This document shows positions 38,806-47,662 of a stretch of 64,000 nucleotides of DNA, piece by piece. The DNA comes from Phycisphaerales bacterium (GTDB lineage Bacteria; Planctomycetota; Phycisphaerae; Phycisphaerales; UBA1924). Within the stretch, counting starts at the first letter, position 1; every line of letters starts with the position of its first letter. Made by a program: the position numbers and the translations under genes. Below the pieces are notes generated by a model. The model saw nothing but the letters and a program-made list of their open reading frames with translations. It ran no database searches and was not told the origin of the DNA. Location: positions 1 to 64,000 of the forward strand of contig JARGPA010000003.1 in assembly GCA_029213305.1 (NCBI GenBank), given 5' to 3'.

Positions 38806-39720
38806 TCATCGTTTTGATACCCACTTATCGTGTTTCCAATAAGGCATTGTCTCATCGACTCTATAAACGCTTAGCAACCCGTTGAGTGATGGATCACGAA
38901 CTGGCTGTAAAGTCGCATCGAGATACTCACTCAATGACCAAGGAGCAGATTCAAAATGCCTTGGATCGGTAGTGACTAACTCAAGCTCAATTTGTAGAAG
39001 TTCTCTAAGCACCCGATCATTATCTGCAGCACCCAAAGGCCTTCGATGATCTTGACAAACCACGCGTTGAATTTCACCATCAGATCGTTCAACTACAAAT
39101 ACTCGGCCTCTACATTCATCATCCGGGTGCTCGAGCATCTCTCGTAAGGTTTGAGTTAATGCGCTTGAATTTAATCCGAGTGCATTCGCAGTCTGGATAA
39201 TCAAATCGTGAACTGAACTCTGATTGAACAACTCTGCAGCGAGCTTCGTGTCACCGAAACGCGCAGCGGCGATACATTTAGCAGCCAGTTGTCTTGACTT
39301 AGAATCCTCATTAAACTTCTTATCTCTGAACTCCCTCCAAGCGTTGAGTCTTTGGGGATCAAGTTCGATCGCAAGATCCCACAATTCTTGCGATCTATAT
39401 GCATCAGGCTCAATTGCAGCAATCGCAATACACATGCTCGCTGCAAGAGATTGATCACCTTGTTGGTAAGCAAAGATCGCACCTAAGATAAGCGCTTGTG
39501 ATGCAACGAACTCTTGCTGTTCTGTTTGAGCTCTTGCACCGAGAGCCTCCCCCGCAATGAGGTAGCTCACAGGATTCAGAGGGTTGAGTTTATTCAAAAT
39601 TACGTAAGTTGATTTATCAGCGTTGGTATCTGTTTGAGCTTGAGAAGAACTCATCGCCAACGAGTTATAGCATAATGCAAATACGATTGAAATTACCGAT
39701 ATCTTTAGAAAGCGATTCAT
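38806..39720 (-). CDS. Exported helical-repeat protein, last gene of the Exb-type operon
   Basis: 304 aa, not recognised. Signal peptide MNRFLKISVISIVFALCYNS, cut near AQA/QT or earlier. The body looks like helical repeats (FVASQALILGAIFAYQQGDQ, SMCIAIAAIEPDAYRSQELW) ending in a region with EYLDATLQPVRDPSLNG. ATG at 39720 has GGGAGGGA 5 nt upstream and overlaps the previous gene's stop (ATGA). Placed last in the run of coupled genes that includes ExbB, ExbD and a vWA protein. Probably periplasmic. Confidence 0.7.
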   Translation of the reverse strand: MNRFLKISVISIVFALCYNSLAMSSSQAQTDTNADKSTYVILNKLNPLNPVSYLIAGEALGARAQTEQQEFVASQALILGAIFAYQQGDQSLAASMCIAIAAIEPDAYRSQELWDLAIELDPQRLNAWREFRDKKFNEDSKSRQLAAKCIAAARFGDTKLAAELFNQSSVHDLIIQTANALGLNSSALTQTLREMLEHPDDECRGRVFVVERSDGEIQRVVCQDHRRPLGAADNDRVLRELLQIELELVTTDPRHFESAPWSLSEYLDATLQPVRDPSLNGLLSVYRVDETMPYWKHDKWVSKR

Positions 39721-42371
39721 GAGTTCCCTCCCTGATGAGACAACAACCAAAGCTTTGCGATGCAATGTTCTACCTGAATAATTTGATTAAGAACTGTGTT
39801 TGATTGATCAAGACGAGTTTCTAACTGAGCAAGCAAATCTTGAACTTGGAGTGATCTGCCCGGTAGTCTTTGCTCTATATGTAGTGCTTTCATTGCACAA
39901 ATTGAACGCTGGTATGCAAGAAATATTTGAATCGGACTCTTTGATCGTTCAACGCGAACCAGAGTCATCGCTTCAAGTTCTATGATTCTCGTTTGCAACT
40001 CATTTGAATTGGCAAAGACAAACTCACGCATAGATTGCCTGAAGAGGTTCCGAGCAGAATCAATCGCACTGGGTAGTGGGTCTCCAACATATGATTGCTC
40101 TATCAGTCGGGATAAATAGATTGTTCGAGTCTCATACTCTATACGATTTAAATCTGACTCCATCGTAAGTGATAATGCGTTGCTCAGTCGAGTCAGCAAT
40201 GCTTGATGGGCAGATGGATACCATGAATCGTCAGTACGGTTAGGGAGTTGAATACCGAGCATATCACTCACGAGCTGTGCAAGTCGAGAACTCACCCGAT
40301 TATTGGTCGCTGCGTAATCAACTGCGATGAGGATAGATGGGCGATCTCTGTATCGGAGTATTTGTGACCGTGCGGCGATGCGCATATCAGCGTTTGCATG
40401 GACTGTTGCAAGATAGACTAGTGCATGCGCGGAGTTTACTCCGCCTCCATTGTCTGTTCTCAGTTGTGCAAACATGGAGCGTAACTCCGCGGGAGTTTCT
40501 GCATTGATTGCAGACTCAGCCCATTGCGTATCTCGATTGTGCATGTCCATTGAATAAACTGCAGGATCGTCCCGAGCAGGAATCCTTTGTTCGAATGTCG
40601 CGAGTAATTCTGCTACTTCTGATGTCCGACCCTGTTCATACTGCCACATTGCGGTATTCAATCGAGCAAGCTTGATATATGAATCTACTATATCATTTGA
40701 AACAACATTGGGAGAAGTTAACGATACCGTGTAATGCAGTTCAGTGATCAAAGTAGAGAGCTGAGTCGGAGTTTCAGATTCTGATTTCCCTTGATCCCAT
40801 GCGTCTTTGAATTGATTCGCGAGCTGTTGTCTTTGTGGCATTGTTGCAGTGGGATTGAGCACCATCTGTATAGTGATCATGGGTGCTTGAGAGTTTGTCG
40901 CGATCGATTCCGTTAACGCCGACAGCCGCGGTGTATTCACTGATTCATCAGTTAGTTGACTAACCAACCAGAACGACTCTGAAGAGCCTGACTTCCAAGA
41001 CAACGAACTGGCAAGTAAATCAGCGGTTTCTTTCCATTCAGAATCTAATGGATCTGCTTTTCGAATTCGAGATGAAAGAACTGAAAGAACAAGTTTGGTT
41101 CGAATCAACTTATCCTCTGTAGTGAATGCATTTACCCCTTCAAGCCAATCATCCCACCATTCTGAATTGTCTGTCGTGGATTCAACTCCTTGTAACCCGG
41201 CGATTAATCCAAGAGCAGTATGAACATCAGCAGATGGATGCGCCAGTCCTGGAACACAAGCACTTCTTGCATCTGAAAGTTTCGTTCTCAATTGAGCAGG
41301 CAATCGGTACTCTGAAAGTAATACATCCAGAATCGCAGCCCGGATCATAATTTGCTGAGGGGAACTCGTATCCATTGGTGTTTTTGCAAATATCGCAACA
41401 AGTTCATCTTCATCGAAATCAGATTGAGCGACATAACGAGTAAATCCTGAAATATTGAGACTGCTCCTCGATAACGCAGGTTCCGGAAACAAAATCCAGC
41501 GTTCAACGAATAGAGGGAAAATTACTTTGAATCGTTCAACACTCTCAACGGGTTGGGTTTGAGCTTTAGCAGCGATCTGATCAAGCTCATGTGCGAGCGC
41601 GGTGTAATGACCAAACTCATCTCGCGAAACTGTTGGGTCAGAAAAAAAGTTTGAAACCGTGTTTGGAACATCTGAGATAGCTGATCTGTTTTTTACGATC
41701 TCATCTTGTGGTGCTTGGATTTGAGGAACATATAGGACAGTTGAGATTAATGCCGCAGACATTAAAAACAATATGGTGTATGCAGGCAACCAACTCGATA
41801 TTTTACTCGGCGCATTCTCAATCAATTCAAAACTCGGTACTATATGAGACTTCTGTAACCGAACTGGTGATTGATCATTTTCTGTAGAGTTTGATGGAGA
41901 TCCAACATTTAGGGCGCTTACAAGTTCTAATGCAGTGACACGATTAATCCTCGCAAAGTGAGCGAGCCGTTTACGAGCAGTGCTGTTCCATCCGCCGCTC
42001 GCTCCTACTAATTTTCGTGCTTTACTTATTAAAGTTGGTTTGAGTTGTCTAGATCGTTGCTTTGGCACCCAAGCTTTGGGTAAAGACACTGGCACCCCAG
42101 GCGGCCAACGCTTAGCGAGTTGTTCTCGAAGGTCATGATTTAGTAACTGCGAAGTTGCAGTATGTAATGCTAATCGAACTTCGTCCGCGTTCGGGGTTGA
42201 TCGTTGTGGATGTCGTTCAATTTGATTGAGTCTTCTTCTGCACGCTTTAATTACTTGATCGTCTGATACAATCTCATGCCCTAGTCCAAGGAGTGCAAAT
42301 GGACCACCTGCCCCTGCATCTGCACCCAAAAACTCAACAATCGGAGAGTTACGATGATGTTGATCGCTCAT
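39717..42371 (-). CDS. Large membrane protein with J-like N-terminus and helical repeats
   Basis: 884 aa, not recognised as a named family. Residues about 23-82 resemble a J domain in outline (GPFALLGLGHEIVSDDQVIK, ACRRRLNQIERHPQ) but without HPD, so it cannot be assumed to drive DnaK. One membrane helix at about 184-206 (LPAYTILFLMSAALISTVLY) places the first 183 residues in the cytoplasm and about 680 in the periplasm. The periplasmic part is helical and repetitive. Its start overlaps the stop of the 42368-44980 gene and its stop overlaps the next start, tying it to the Exb-type operon. Confidence 0.75.
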   Translation of the reverse strand: MSDQHHRNSPIVEFLGADAGAGGPFALLGLGHEIVSDDQVIKACRRRLNQIERHPQRSTPNADEVRLALHTATSQLLNHDLREQLAKRWPPGVPVSLPKAWVPKQRSRQLKPTLISKARKLVGASGGWNSTARKRLAHFARINRVTALELVSALNVGSPSNSTENDQSPVRLQKSHIVPSFELIENAPSKISSWLPAYTILFLMSAALISTVLYVPQIQAPQDEIVKNRSAISDVPNTVSNFFSDPTVSRDEFGHYTALAHELDQIAAKAQTQPVESVERFKVIFPLFVERWILFPEPALSRSSLNISGFTRYVAQSDFDEDELVAIFAKTPMDTSSPQQIMIRAAILDVLLSEYRLPAQLRTKLSDARSACVPGLAHPSADVHTALGLIAGLQGVESTTDNSEWWDDWLEGVNAFTTEDKLIRTKLVLSVLSSRIRKADPLDSEWKETADLLASSLSWKSGSSESFWLVSQLTDESVNTPRLSALTESIATNSQAPMITIQMVLNPTATMPQRQQLANQFKDAWDQGKSESETPTQLSTLITELHYTVSLTSPNVVSNDIVDSYIKLARLNTAMWQYEQGRTSEVAELLATFEQRIPARDDPAVYSMDMHNRDTQWAESAINAETPAELRSMFAQLRTDNGGGVNSAHALVYLATVHANADMRIAARSQILRYRDRPSILIAVDYAATNNRVSSRLAQLVSDMLGIQLPNRTDDSWYPSAHQALLTRLSNALSLTMESDLNRIEYETRTIYLSRLIEQSYVGDPLPSAIDSARNLFRQSMREFVFANSNELQTRIIELEAMTLVRVERSKSPIQIFLAYQRSICAMKALHIEQRLPGRSLQVQDLLAQLETRLDQSNTVLNQIIQVEHCIAKLWLLSHQGGNS

Positions 42372-44980
42372 GGGAAACCCCCATCATCGCTAGGAGTTGA
42401 CGGCGACAATTGATTCCCGAAGAGCAATCGAAACTTTTCATCCCAAGGAGCGGGACCGAGTGTTGGATGTAGAATTCGATACTGTTCGTAAGCCGTGATT
42501 GCCCTTTGCCTATCAATCGAGAGCATGACTTTGAGTGATTCAAAACGAGCTTCGTACCAGAGCTGATCCTCAGTACCATATGAAGCAAGCAATCGCAACC
42601 AAGCTTCAAGTTCAATCTCTTGTTCCCCAACGTCATGCGCAAGCAGCACTGTTTTTCTGAGTCCTGACTCTGTCGGATTCCCTCTGTCAAGAACGATCTT
42701 TGCAACACGAAATGCAAGCCTTTTCGCGTCAATATCTTTTTCAACTTCCCAAAGAAACAAAGCCGCTTCCACAATCAGCTCTGCGACAGAAGATAACTGC
42801 CCTCCGATCGGTTGTGGATTCGGAGGCGAGATCTGTGAAAAAATACCTGAACCATTGCTCATTAATCGCATTGCTATCTGAGCGTTCTTGTTCGATTTCC
42901 ATGATTGTATATCTAGATTAAAAAGTAGAACACGAGCATTGTGTGCGCGAGATTGATCAATTTTTAACAATTGATCGATTAGTTTTGATGCGTCATTGAA
43001 CCGACCATTTAGAGCAGATATCTCGACTTGCCGATATAGAAGTTCTGAGCGATACACTTCAAACTCTGAACTAAATTTCATAAGCTCATCTGCTTGATTG
43101 AGGAGTTGGTTTGCAAGTTGTAAATTTGGAGAATCAAGGCGTAAAGAAAGATCAAGTCCAATCCGTATCGTTTCCATCATCATGCGAGCTTCACTCACAT
43201 CACCTGGAGAATCGGACTGAGATTCCATCACCCATTGAACAATATTGAGAACTTGATTGATCTGCTCTTGGTCTTTGAACTGATCTACTCGCAATGCTTT
43301 ATATCTGATACCAATCAATGTCCTGCGAGCAGGGAGTGCGAATGGGTCATCCAATGCAACTGACTCTAGGGTATCGATCGCAACTTGTGGATTCAGGCTA
43401 CCCTGCATCGCGTAACGAATAATGAGTTGAGCACTGCGAGATGTAGACGGATATGCAGAAATATATTCTTTCGTAGCAATATCGAGTTCATCAGATCGGT
43501 TCTTGTTTCGATTGCGATTTACTGAATCGAGTGCCGCGATCCGTAGCCATCGAGCTTCCTCAATGACCACTTTATCGGATGAACTGTTGATGAGTTGCTC
43601 GCAGATCAGGACTGCTTCGTTCTCTCTCCCGCCTCTTATCTCACAATAGATTAGTTTAAGTTGACAATCTTGAAGCTCATCTTTGAACTTGATCGCATCT
43701 GTGGCTTCCATTGCTCTTGCGAACTTCGTTGCGACTGAGGAATACAAACCAGAAGCACCATCTTGCTCTGCTTGATCTAGATCAACAAGTGCTTGGGCAT
43801 AGTTGGTAATAAAACTATCTCCAACGAGAGGTAGGTTTTTGAACTGACGATAAAGATCGAGCACATGTCCGATTTCACCTGCTTCTACGAGCTGCTCAAT
43901 CGCAAAGCGTGCGGCTTGCTTTGCCTCCTTTGCTCCGCCTTGACCAACACGGGATGAACTGATCGCCTCAAGTGATCGCAATGCGACGAATCTTGCATCA
44001 GATACATTTAGGATTAACTCTTCATCGCTCGATCGGACTGCTGAATCAACCCAACGATTGACCGCGATCCAGTCCCGATCCAACGACATTATTTGAAGCA
44101 ATCGATTGTCCGCGATTTTCTTTGATTCGGGTTCAGTATATTCTGATTGTACAACCAACTTAGCCCATGCTCTTGCGGAGAGAAGATCGTCAGATTGAGC
44201 GTACGCGAGAGCAACACCAATAGCAGAGCGTGCAACATGATCATAAAACAATGTCGTTTCATTAAGCAAAGCAACCTGAGGCATTTCCCCCTTTGCTCCT
44301 AACAACCATCCGAATGAAACAAACACATCATTTGGAACATGTTGCTCTTTGAGTGTTGCGATTGAGTACCCAACCCAAGCACTGTAATAGTGTGAGAGGG
44401 AACGATAACGCCGAAGTTCAGAGAGTTGCTCGTCATCATCTGTATTATCTCTTGACCTGACTCGTTCACTTTGTTCCACTTCAAAATCTAGCTGTGAAGT
44501 CAACGATTTGAGCTTTGGGCTCATTTCTTGTAACGAATTGAGTGCTGATTGACGAGAACCAAAATCAAGCAAGCTGAGTCGTGAAAGCTCAACTGATTGT
44601 TCAACTGCGAGATATTGTTCGATAAGCAGTTCAATTCTCAGATCGAACATGGGCATCGATTTCATTCTATTTGCTAACTCGGATGCTCTGTTGATAACAA
44701 TCTGGCGATATGGATCATCCTTTGCAATTGATTTGAGCTGATCTAGATAGAGCTTTGACAGTTGCTCGCTGAGTTCAACTCGTTCATCTTGATTCCCTGC
44801 ATCCTCAATCCGTCCTTCAAGTTGCGCTTCAAGAAGAGTGATCATGTTGTGTTGTCGCAAATACTCCGCGACAACTTCATCTTCTGGAGACGCAAAGAGA
44901 ATCGGAGCAGTTGTAACCAATCCGACAATCATCATTGTTTTTGAGTTGACGAATAATCTATTGAGAATCACTAGGTACAT
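42368..44980 (-). CDS. Large exported helical-repeat (TPR-like) protein
   Basis: 870 aa. The N-terminus (MYLVILNRLFVNSKT then MMIVGLVTTAPILFASPEDE) reads as a signal peptide. The rest is alpha-helical with repeat-like spacing (e.g. ARFAIEQLVEAGEIGHVLDL, YRSELLYRQVEISALNGRFN), typical of TPR or TPR-like solenoids used as scaffolds. ATG at 44980 is chosen although it overlaps the upstream ExbD gene by 23 nt, since GGAG is just before it; 44935 is an alternative without a ribosome site. Follows two ExbD genes and precedes the J-like membrane protein. Confidence 0.75.
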   Translation of the reverse strand: MYLVILNRLFVNSKTMMIVGLVTTAPILFASPEDEVVAEYLRQHNMITLLEAQLEGRIEDAGNQDERVELSEQLSKLYLDQLKSIAKDDPYRQIVINRASELANRMKSMPMFDLRIELLIEQYLAVEQSVELSRLSLLDFGSRQSALNSLQEMSPKLKSLTSQLDFEVEQSERVRSRDNTDDDEQLSELRRYRSLSHYYSAWVGYSIATLKEQHVPNDVFVSFGWLLGAKGEMPQVALLNETTLFYDHVARSAIGVALAYAQSDDLLSARAWAKLVVQSEYTEPESKKIADNRLLQIMSLDRDWIAVNRWVDSAVRSSDEELILNVSDARFVALRSLEAISSSRVGQGGAKEAKQAARFAIEQLVEAGEIGHVLDLYRQFKNLPLVGDSFITNYAQALVDLDQAEQDGASGLYSSVATKFARAMEATDAIKFKDELQDCQLKLIYCEIRGGRENEAVLICEQLINSSSDKVVIEEARWLRIAALDSVNRNRNKNRSDELDIATKEYISAYPSTSRSAQLIIRYAMQGSLNPQVAIDTLESVALDDPFALPARRTLIGIRYKALRVDQFKDQEQINQVLNIVQWVMESQSDSPGDVSEARMMMETIRIGLDLSLRLDSPNLQLANQLLNQADELMKFSSEFEVYRSELLYRQVEISALNGRFNDASKLIDQLLKIDQSRAHNARVLLFNLDIQSWKSNKNAQIAMRLMSNGSGIFSQISPPNPQPIGGQLSSVAELIVEAALFLWEVEKDIDAKRLAFRVAKIVLDRGNPTESGLRKTVLLAHDVGEQEIELEAWLRLLASYGTEDQLWYEARFESLKVMLSIDRQRAITAYEQYRILHPTLGPAPWDEKFRLLFGNQLSPSTPSDDGGFP

Positions 44981-45386
44981 AGCTCCGTTTTTGGAATCCC
45001 GCGTTACGAGCAGCTTGTAATGCAACTGCGATTGCAGAGATAGGTACATCTGGTTCAGATCGAATTGCTACCCCAGGTTCCTTGGGCAAGCCGGAGAGGA
45101 ATGCTTCGAGTGAATCCCGATTGTCGACGACAACTTCACCCATAACAAAGATTGGATTCGAGTTTTGAAGTCGGATTTGTAATATCTGAGGCTGTAAATC
45201 GCTTGAACGAACACCCCCTCCTTCAGTTTGCAAAGTTGCTGGAAGTTTGTGTTCTTGCTTAGAAAAATTTGCGGTCACTAGGAAAAATATTAAAAGAAGG
45301 AACACAACATCAATCATCGAAGTGAGCGGCAAAGCTCCGAGTTGTGCAGATTTTCGTCGCTGTTTTGAGGATCGCTTTGTACTCAT
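44958..45386 (-). CDS. ExbD/TolR family protein, second copy
   Basis: 142 aa with a short basic cytoplasmic head, one membrane helix containing the key Asp (LTSMIDVVFLLLIFFLVTAN) and a periplasmic domain. The Asp in the helix is the one that passes protons in ExbD/TolR/MotB. Sequence differs clearly from the upstream ExbD, so the two probably form different parts of the complex. Its ATG overlaps the upstream stop (ATGA) behind a G-rich ribosome site. Confidence 0.93.
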   Translation of the reverse strand: MSTKRSSKQRRKSAQLGALPLTSMIDVVFLLLIFFLVTANFSKQEHKLPATLQTEGGGVRSSDLQPQILQIRLQNSNPIFVMGEVVVDNRDSLEAFLSGLPKEPGVAIRSEPDVPISAIAVALQAARNAGFQKRSYVPSDSQ

Positions 45387-45811
45387 GCCCCACCCCCTTC
45401 ATCGACTGTTGCGAGTTTCCATCGTTGTACCCCAGTATTGGATAACCGCAACAACAAGCGATCAAGGTGGATTGCGCTTGCATTCCGATCGGGACGAATC
45501 AAGACATCAAATGGATCTTCTGGAACTTGGTTCGCGACTCCAATTGCAGCAAGTCGTTCAATTTCTGCCAAACTTGCAGAAGTCGATTCTACCAAGTACA
45601 ACCCCTCATTCGTCAGATCGATAATCATCGCAGGTTCCAGACGCACAGCTGACTCATCACCCGGTTGTCTCGGCAAATCAATCTCGGTCCGACGCAACTC
45701 TCCAAACTGGGATGTAAACATGAAAAATATAATCAGTTGAAAAACAACATCGATCATCGATGTTAAATCAACATTGATCATGTGCCGAGATTTACCGTCC
45801 CGTTTACTCAC
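45383..45811 (-). CDS. ExbD/TolR family protein, first copy
   Basis: 142 aa, same layout: head MSKRDGKSRHMINVD, helix LTSMIDVVFQLIIFFMFTSQ with the essential Asp, then a periplasmic domain. The start is GTG, overlapping the ExbB stop (GTGA). It works with ExbB as the ion-driven motor; which sister protein it drives is unknown here. Confidence 0.93.
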   Translation of the reverse strand: MSKRDGKSRHMINVDLTSMIDVVFQLIIFFMFTSQFGELRRTEIDLPRQPGDESAVRLEPAMIIDLTNEGLYLVESTSASLAEIERLAAIGVANQVPEDPFDVLIRPDRNASAIHLDRLLLRLSNTGVQRWKLATVDEGGGA

Positions 45812-46560
45812 GCTCTTGGAGTCCCTTGTGTTGAAGTGGAATTTGAATCAGAACCTTCAGCGGCTTCTAATGGTGCAATAAGTTCTTCAATCTGCTCATC
45901 AATTTCTGTAGTCAAATGATCGATTCGATTCCGGAGATATGTATACATCGCTGTAGATGGGATCGCAACAACCAATCCAAGCACAGTGGTAATGAGCGCC
46001 TGTGAAATACTGCCAGCGAGCGCATCTGGACGTGCAGGGCCATCCGAGAGCGTGATAGTATCGAATGCACCAACCATACCAACTACTGTCCCGAGCAAAC
46101 CCAACATCGGAGCAACCGATGCGATCAATCCGATTCCATCAGTAAGACGGTACAATCGATCGACTTCTAGTTGACCAATCTCATCGACTGATGATCGAAG
46201 CTCCAACATACCAAATGCAGAACGTGAAGCCCGAACGAGACCACTCCCAACGACGCGTGATAGATAACTTGTAGATTCTTCGGATTCACATCTCTGAATC
46301 GCAGATTGAATTTCTCCGCCTGCGAGTAAAGATCGTAAATCCTCACCGAGCTCTGGCGGTGCGAGTCGATCTCTTCGAATTCGAAACAACTGCGCACCAA
46401 TCATTCCAATTGCAACAAGAGAAATTGCGATGATGATCATTCCAATTGGGCCGCCTTGGGCAACATACTGGAGGAGAGAGCGATGAACTTCCGTAGACTC
46501 TTGCGCAAGAGTCAATGAAGCAGGTTCAACACCAAACCACATTGATAGATACTCATTCAT
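45808..46560 (-). CDS. ExbB/TolQ/MotA family proton channel
   Basis: 250 aa with three hydrophobic segments: GGPIGMIIIAISLVAIGMIG, SVAPMLGLLGTVVGMVGAF and ALITTVLGLVVAIPSTAMYT, the last two being the conserved channel pair of the family. It overlaps the previous gene by 8 nt and the next by 4. Together with two ExbD proteins it should make a proton-driven motor in the inner membrane. No TonB, TonB-dependent receptor, Pal or TolB gene is next to it. Confidence 0.95.
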   Translation of the reverse strand: MNEYLSMWFGVEPASLTLAQESTEVHRSLLQYVAQGGPIGMIIIAISLVAIGMIGAQLFRIRRDRLAPPELGEDLRSLLAGGEIQSAIQRCESEESTSYLSRVVGSGLVRASRSAFGMLELRSSVDEIGQLEVDRLYRLTDGIGLIASVAPMLGLLGTVVGMVGAFDTITLSDGPARPDALAGSISQALITTVLGLVVAIPSTAMYTYLRNRIDHLTTEIDEQIEELIAPLEAAEGSDSNSTSTQGTPRA

Positions 46561-47662
46561 CTGTAGTCGACTCCATGTTCAGTATTGAAGTTGAGCTTTG
46601 TTCCATCCAAGCACTCCTTGCATCAAAGAGGAGTTCACTCCCCCACTGTGTACGATTTGTTTTTACTAGATATTCGTTTGCAATCTGTGACGCAGACTCT
46701 GCGAGACTCGGGCTAAAACTCTGAAATCGAACAATGACATGAATAAGTTCAATCACGCCTTGCTCATTTGATTCAACAGATTCTTCGCTTAACAGCGAGA
46801 CTCCGAGTCCTAGTCTTGCCCACATCTCTATCCATGTTCCTGATTGGGATTTTATCTTCCGATTGAGCGTGCCCCTTGCAGCATTCCGTTTTTGGAGAGA
46901 AGGATGCACTTGAGCAGTGACCATCTCTCTCATAAACTCAAATCCAGAATCACGATTTGATCTACCAATGACCAATCGATCGATCTCATCTAGTTTTAGT
47001 TCTGCATTTTCCGTCTTGTGCTCTTCAATAGAATACGCGAGTTGATAGAGTTTAAAGAACGCTTGTTGATGGAGCGACTTTGAATCCATTTCAGGAATCG
47101 ATTCAATTGCTGATATGCGATCTTTGAGACCAAAGACCGGAGGCAAATGGATCATCAATCGATATTCAGAATCAAATCCATTGTACAACTCTGATTGGCT
47201 CAGACTCGAAATCGAATCAGTGCTCTGTGTTCCAAGCCAACTCAGGAACGGCAATACCGCCGCGGCGCGATCGTCTCGATCGAGCCGACATCTCATTAAT
47301 CCTAAACTGACATCCGCAGACTCTGGACCTTGTTTCCAAAGATAAATCTCTGCGAGACGAGCATACACAGTTTCTGCACTCGTAAAATCACCTCTTTCGA
47401 TACGGAGACGGGCTCTCCAAGCATCTTGAGCAAGTGTACGAAACTCTGCATATCCAACAGGAGTTGGTTCTAAATCACGAATGTCATACCATGCAATCTG
47501 AAGGGGGAGTACATCCCCTTGAATATGCATTTGAATACCTTGCTCATCCATGTGAACGACTTCGCCGACAACTGGTTCGGTATTCGACCATCTATCGATG
47601 GTTGTCTGATCGACTTGCATCAAGAGCAGTGTCGCGCTGATTAGTTGCAATGAAATCATCAT
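46553..47662 (-). CDS. Exported protein of the Exb-type operon, unknown
   Basis: 369 aa, not recognised. A hydrophobic start (MMISLQLISATLLLMQ) suggests a signal peptide. Residues about 28-65 form a small beta-rich segment (EPVVGEVVHMDEQGIQMHIQ), followed by helical-repeat-like sequence (ARLRIERGDFTSAETVYARL). Start ATG 47662 overlaps the stop of the vWA gene (ATGA) and has GAGGGG upstream; its stop overlaps ExbB. By gene order it is a likely structural part of the complex. Confidence 0.7.
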   Translation of the reverse strand: MMISLQLISATLLLMQVDQTTIDRWSNTEPVVGEVVHMDEQGIQMHIQGDVLPLQIAWYDIRDLEPTPVGYAEFRTLAQDAWRARLRIERGDFTSAETVYARLAEIYLWKQGPESADVSLGLMRCRLDRDDRAAAVLPFLSWLGTQSTDSISSLSQSELYNGFDSEYRLMIHLPPVFGLKDRISAIESIPEMDSKSLHQQAFFKLYQLAYSIEEHKTENAELKLDEIDRLVIGRSNRDSGFEFMREMVTAQVHPSLQKRNAARGTLNRKIKSQSGTWIEMWARLGLGVSLLSEESVESNEQGVIELIHVIVRFQSFSPSLAESASQIANEYLVKTNRTQWGSELLFDARSAWMEQSSTSILNMESTTDE

